Assembly: GCF_000313755.1 (NCBI RefSeq) | Contig: NZ_AMZB01000124.1 | Coordinates: forward strand, 1 to 64,000 | Reading direction: 5' to 3' | Length of the DNA: 64,000 nt | DNA from: Pseudomonas nitroreducens TX1 | GTDB lineage: Bacteria > Pseudomonadota > Gammaproteobacteria > Pseudomonadales > Pseudomonadaceae | Shown here: in pieces, positions 62,063 to 64,000 of the stretch | How the letters are laid out: the number at the start of each line of letters is the position of its first letter | Position numbering within the stretch: position 1 is the stretch's first letter | Translations under genes and position numbers: made by a program | The notes under the pieces: generated by a model | Databases searched by the model: none | Told to the model about the DNA's origin: nothing | The model's input: only the letters and a program-made list of their open reading frames with translations

Positions 62063-62862
62063 GGACCCTGCATCACCTGCATCGCCCGCTGGGCAGCACC
62101 GGCCTGAACGTATCGCCGCTGGGCCTGGGCACCGTGAAGCTTGGCCGCGACCAGGGCGTGAAGTACCCCGAGGGCTTCCGCATCCCCGATGACCGCGAGG
62201 CCGCCGACCTGATCGCACTGGCCCGCGACCTGGGCATCAACCTGATCGACACCGCGCCGGCCTATGGCCGCAGCGAGGAACGTCTCGGTCCGCTGCTGCG
62301 CGGCCAGCGCGATGCGTGGGTGATCGTCAGCAAGACCGGCGAGGAGTTCGTCGACGGCCAGTCGCACTTCGATTTCAGCGCCGTCCACACGCGTCGCTCG
62401 GTGGAGCGCAGCCTGCAGCGCCTGGAGACCGATTACATCGACCTGGTGCTGGTGCATTCCGATGGCAATGACCTGGACATCCTGCGCGGCACCGAGGTCT
62501 ACGCGACCCTGGAACAGCTGAAGAAGGAAGGGCTGATCCGTGGCTTCGGCTTCTCCGGCAAGACCGCCGATGGCGGGCTTCTCGCGCTGGAGCGCGGCGA
62601 TTGCGCCATGGTGACCTACAACCTCAACGAGCAGACGGAAAAACCGGTGATCGACTATGCCCAGGCCCATGGCCGCGGCATCCTGATCAAGAAGGCCCTG
62701 GCCAGCGGCCATGCCACCCTCGCCCCTGGCGTCGACCCGGTGCGCGCCAGTTTCGAGCTGGTGCTGGGTCATCCCGGCGTCGCCAGTGCCATCGTCGGCA
62801 CCATCAATCCGCTGCACCTTGCCCACAACGTGAAGATCGCCGCCGAGGTCATCGACCGCTGA
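62059..62862 (+). CDS. Aldo/keto reductase
   Basis: A 267-residue AKR superfamily TIM barrel (LGSTGLNVSPLGLGTVKLGR at the N-terminus, NLIDTAPAYGRSEERLGPLL with catalytic Asp/Tyr, SKTGEEFVDGQSHFDF, and SFELVLGHPGVASAIVGTIN near the C-terminus). It is translationally coupled to the FAD oxidoreductase, suggesting consecutive steps on one metabolite. Cofactor probably NADPH; substrate unknown. Confidence 0.9.
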   Translation: MRTLHHLHRPLGSTGLNVSPLGLGTVKLGRDQGVKYPEGFRIPDDREAADLIALARDLGINLIDTAPAYGRSEERLGPLLRGQRDAWVIVSKTGEEFVDGQSHFDFSAVHTRRSVERSLQRLETDYIDLVLVHSDGNDLDILRGTEVYATLEQLKKEGLIRGFGFSGKTADGGLLALERGDCAMVTYNLNEQTEKPVIDYAQAHGRGILIKKALASGHATLAPGVDPVRASFELVLGHPGVASAIVGTINPLHLAHNVKIAAEVIDR

Positions 62863-63196
62863 TCGGCGGTCATGTGGATTGCGTATTCCTGTGCCATGCT
62901 CCAACTCCGCCGGAGAAAACCGGTGGCACAGAAACTGTCGCCAGCCGGCGATTCCCACGCAAAAGCCTCGGAATCGCCCAGCCTTTCAGGGAAAAATCCG
63001 GAAATCCTTTCGATTTTCGATGACACCAGGAGAGGTGTCAGGCTGTCCAGGTTGTAGCGACCCTGCAATGAATGATCGGCCGGACTGTCTCCATCAGATG
63101 GTCAGCGTTCGCGTCGGCGCCGCTTTCTGACCCGGCACGCGCCCGCGCAACCCGGTGCCCAGTACGACCAAGGCCCTGTGACAGAAGGAAGCCCCT
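62863..63196. promoter_or_regulatory. Intergenic region with a 7-bp inverted repeat
   Basis: A 334-base gap before the last gene. It contains TGACACC-AGGAGA-GGTGTCA (63021-63040), a perfect 7-bp inverted repeat with a 6-base spacer, typical of an operator or small hairpin. A short reading frame at 62872-63057 exists but shows no family features. Confidence 0.45.
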
Positions 63197-64000
63197 ATGC
63201 CCCGTACGCTCGCCCGCAAGGACCCGACCGCCTTCAAGACCCTGCCGCTGCTGGTGCAAGCCAGCGCGGAAGGTCTCGCCTACCAGACCCTCGGCAAGCC
63301 CCTGAACTTCGCCCAGGTCCTGGAAAAGCGCCGCCCTATCGAGATCAACGAAACCGAGCGCTTCGACGCTGAACTGGCCAACCTCGGCGTGTCAGTGCGA
63401 CTGACCCTGAACTATCAGGGGCGCGATCACTGGATCCTGGTGCGCCAGCGCCGCCAGGACCGTGGCGACACGGTGCTCAAGCTGATTTCCGGCTACGTGC
63501 CGGCCCACGAGCTGAACCTGCCGCTGCTCACCGCGATCCAGGAAGTGGCTGAGGAATGCCTGGTGGAAACCGCCGACGGCTGGCTCGGCGGACGCTTCGG
63601 TGATACCTGGCTGCCGACCCCCTACGAAGGCATCCTGCGTTACCGCGAGACCAGCCACTTCTCGCTGACGCCGCTGTCCGGCGCTGCCCGTCCGGTTCAG
63701 GCGGGCGCGCTGCGTCTGCTGGAGCGTCCGCAGGCCTATGTGCACCTGCCGACGGCCTCGCTGCAGCTGGTCTATGACCTGCGCATGGAGCTGCCCAAGG
63801 ACGCACGCGAAGTCAGCCTGTTCCATGTCGACGAGAAACTCGAGAGCGGCCCGCTGGTGGCGCGGCTTGACCGCCGGCGTCCGGACCTCTACCTGCTGCC
63901 GCTGGAGCACGGCCGGCCCAGCGGCGAGCTCTACACCCTGAGCAAGGGCGAACTGTGCAAGGCTGGCACCCGTGGCCTGTGGCTGTCGGAAAGTTTCGCC
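63197..64000 (+). CDS. Unidentified gene, 5' part, runs off the window
   Basis: An open frame from ATG 63197 (MPRTLARKDPTAFKTLPLLV) continues through 64000 (268 codons, no stop), preceded by AGAAGGAAG. The protein is soluble with no signal peptide. A segment LPLLTAIQEVAEECLVETAD (about 110-129) has the EE-containing look of a Nudix box but lacks the normal spacing, so the assignment is unsure. It lies after the aldo/keto reductase and the inverted-repeat region. I do not recognise it beyond being conserved-looking. Confidence 0.75.
   Translation, partial: MPRTLARKDPTAFKTLPLLVQASAEGLAYQTLGKPLNFAQVLEKRRPIEINETERFDAELANLGVSVRLTLNYQGRDHWILVRQRRQDRGDTVLKLISGYVPAHELNLPLLTAIQEVAEECLVETADGWLGGRFGDTWLPTPYEGILRYRETSHFSLTPLSGAARPVQAGALRLLERPQAYVHLPTASLQLVYDLRMELPKDAREVSLFHVDEKLESGPLVARLDRRRPDLYLLPLEHGRPSGELYTLSKGELCKAGTRGLWLSESFA

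Noticed and set aside
62872-63057. A 61-codon frame before the last gene
   Set aside because: No ribosome site of quality, no domain, and overlapping frames exist in the same gap.

Overview
The window is a high-GC chromosomal stretch of a Pseudomonas. Protein sequences and gene order (tRNA-Leu, purA, hisZ, hflC-hflK-hflX-hfq-miaA-mutL-amiB-tsaE-nnr, queG, orn, rsgA, motB-motA, rhdA-psd, fimX, serB, parC, parE, cpdA, nudF, thiC, tolC, then waaA and an EmrE-type pump) match, from memory, the PA4937-PA4993 part of P. aeruginosa PAO1. The repeat content and several inserted genes suggest a relative in the P. aeruginosa / P. citronellolis / P. nitroreducens neighbourhood rather than P. aeruginosa itself. 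Species assignment is inference.

Layout. 1-2.3 kb: tail of a tRNA-Leu, a bidirectional terminator, a repeat pair and a chemoreceptor. 2.3-15.5 kb: a long minus-strand run of housekeeping genes for purine and histidine synthesis, FtsH/HflB modulation, RNA metabolism, mismatch repair, wall amidase, tRNA t6A synthesis and NAD(P)HX repair. 15.6-24.9 kb: queG, orn, rsgA, motAB, an HDOD protein, rhodanese, phosphatidylserine decarboxylase and an HPP membrane protein. 25-33 kb: a PilZ-like candidate beside fimX, serB, an AhpA/YtjB-type membrane protein and a YdjM-type hydrolase. 33-36.8 kb: a lipoprotein phosphoesterase translationally coupled to a GT-C glycosyltransferase, then a PqiC-like lipoprotein. 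36.9-46.4 kb: parC, parE and the cpdA/nudF cluster. 46.4-52 kb: repeats, cytX, thiC with a TPP riboswitch, and tolC. 52-57.9 kb: an accessory catabolic island. 58-64 kb: waaA, a LysR regulator and SMR pump pair, an FAD oxidoreductase coupled to an aldo/keto reductase, and an unidentified gene running off the end.

The accessory island (class II aldolase, orphan periplasmic binding protein, EutQ-like cupin, TMADH/OYE-type flavoprotein with a 4Fe-4S motif, XRE-cupin regulator) looks like a compact regulated pathway, possibly for an N-methylated or other small amine. The substrate cannot be read from sequence.

Intergenic space is rich in three repeat families: (A) paired inverted GTAGGAGCGAGC elements resembling REPINs, (B) paired elements with a TCGCGGAC...CTCCTACG core, and (C) a 120-200 bp double-hairpin element. 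Two C copies are nearly identical and lie in opposite orientation about 17 kb apart. No CRISPR array, transposase, integrase or prophage was seen.
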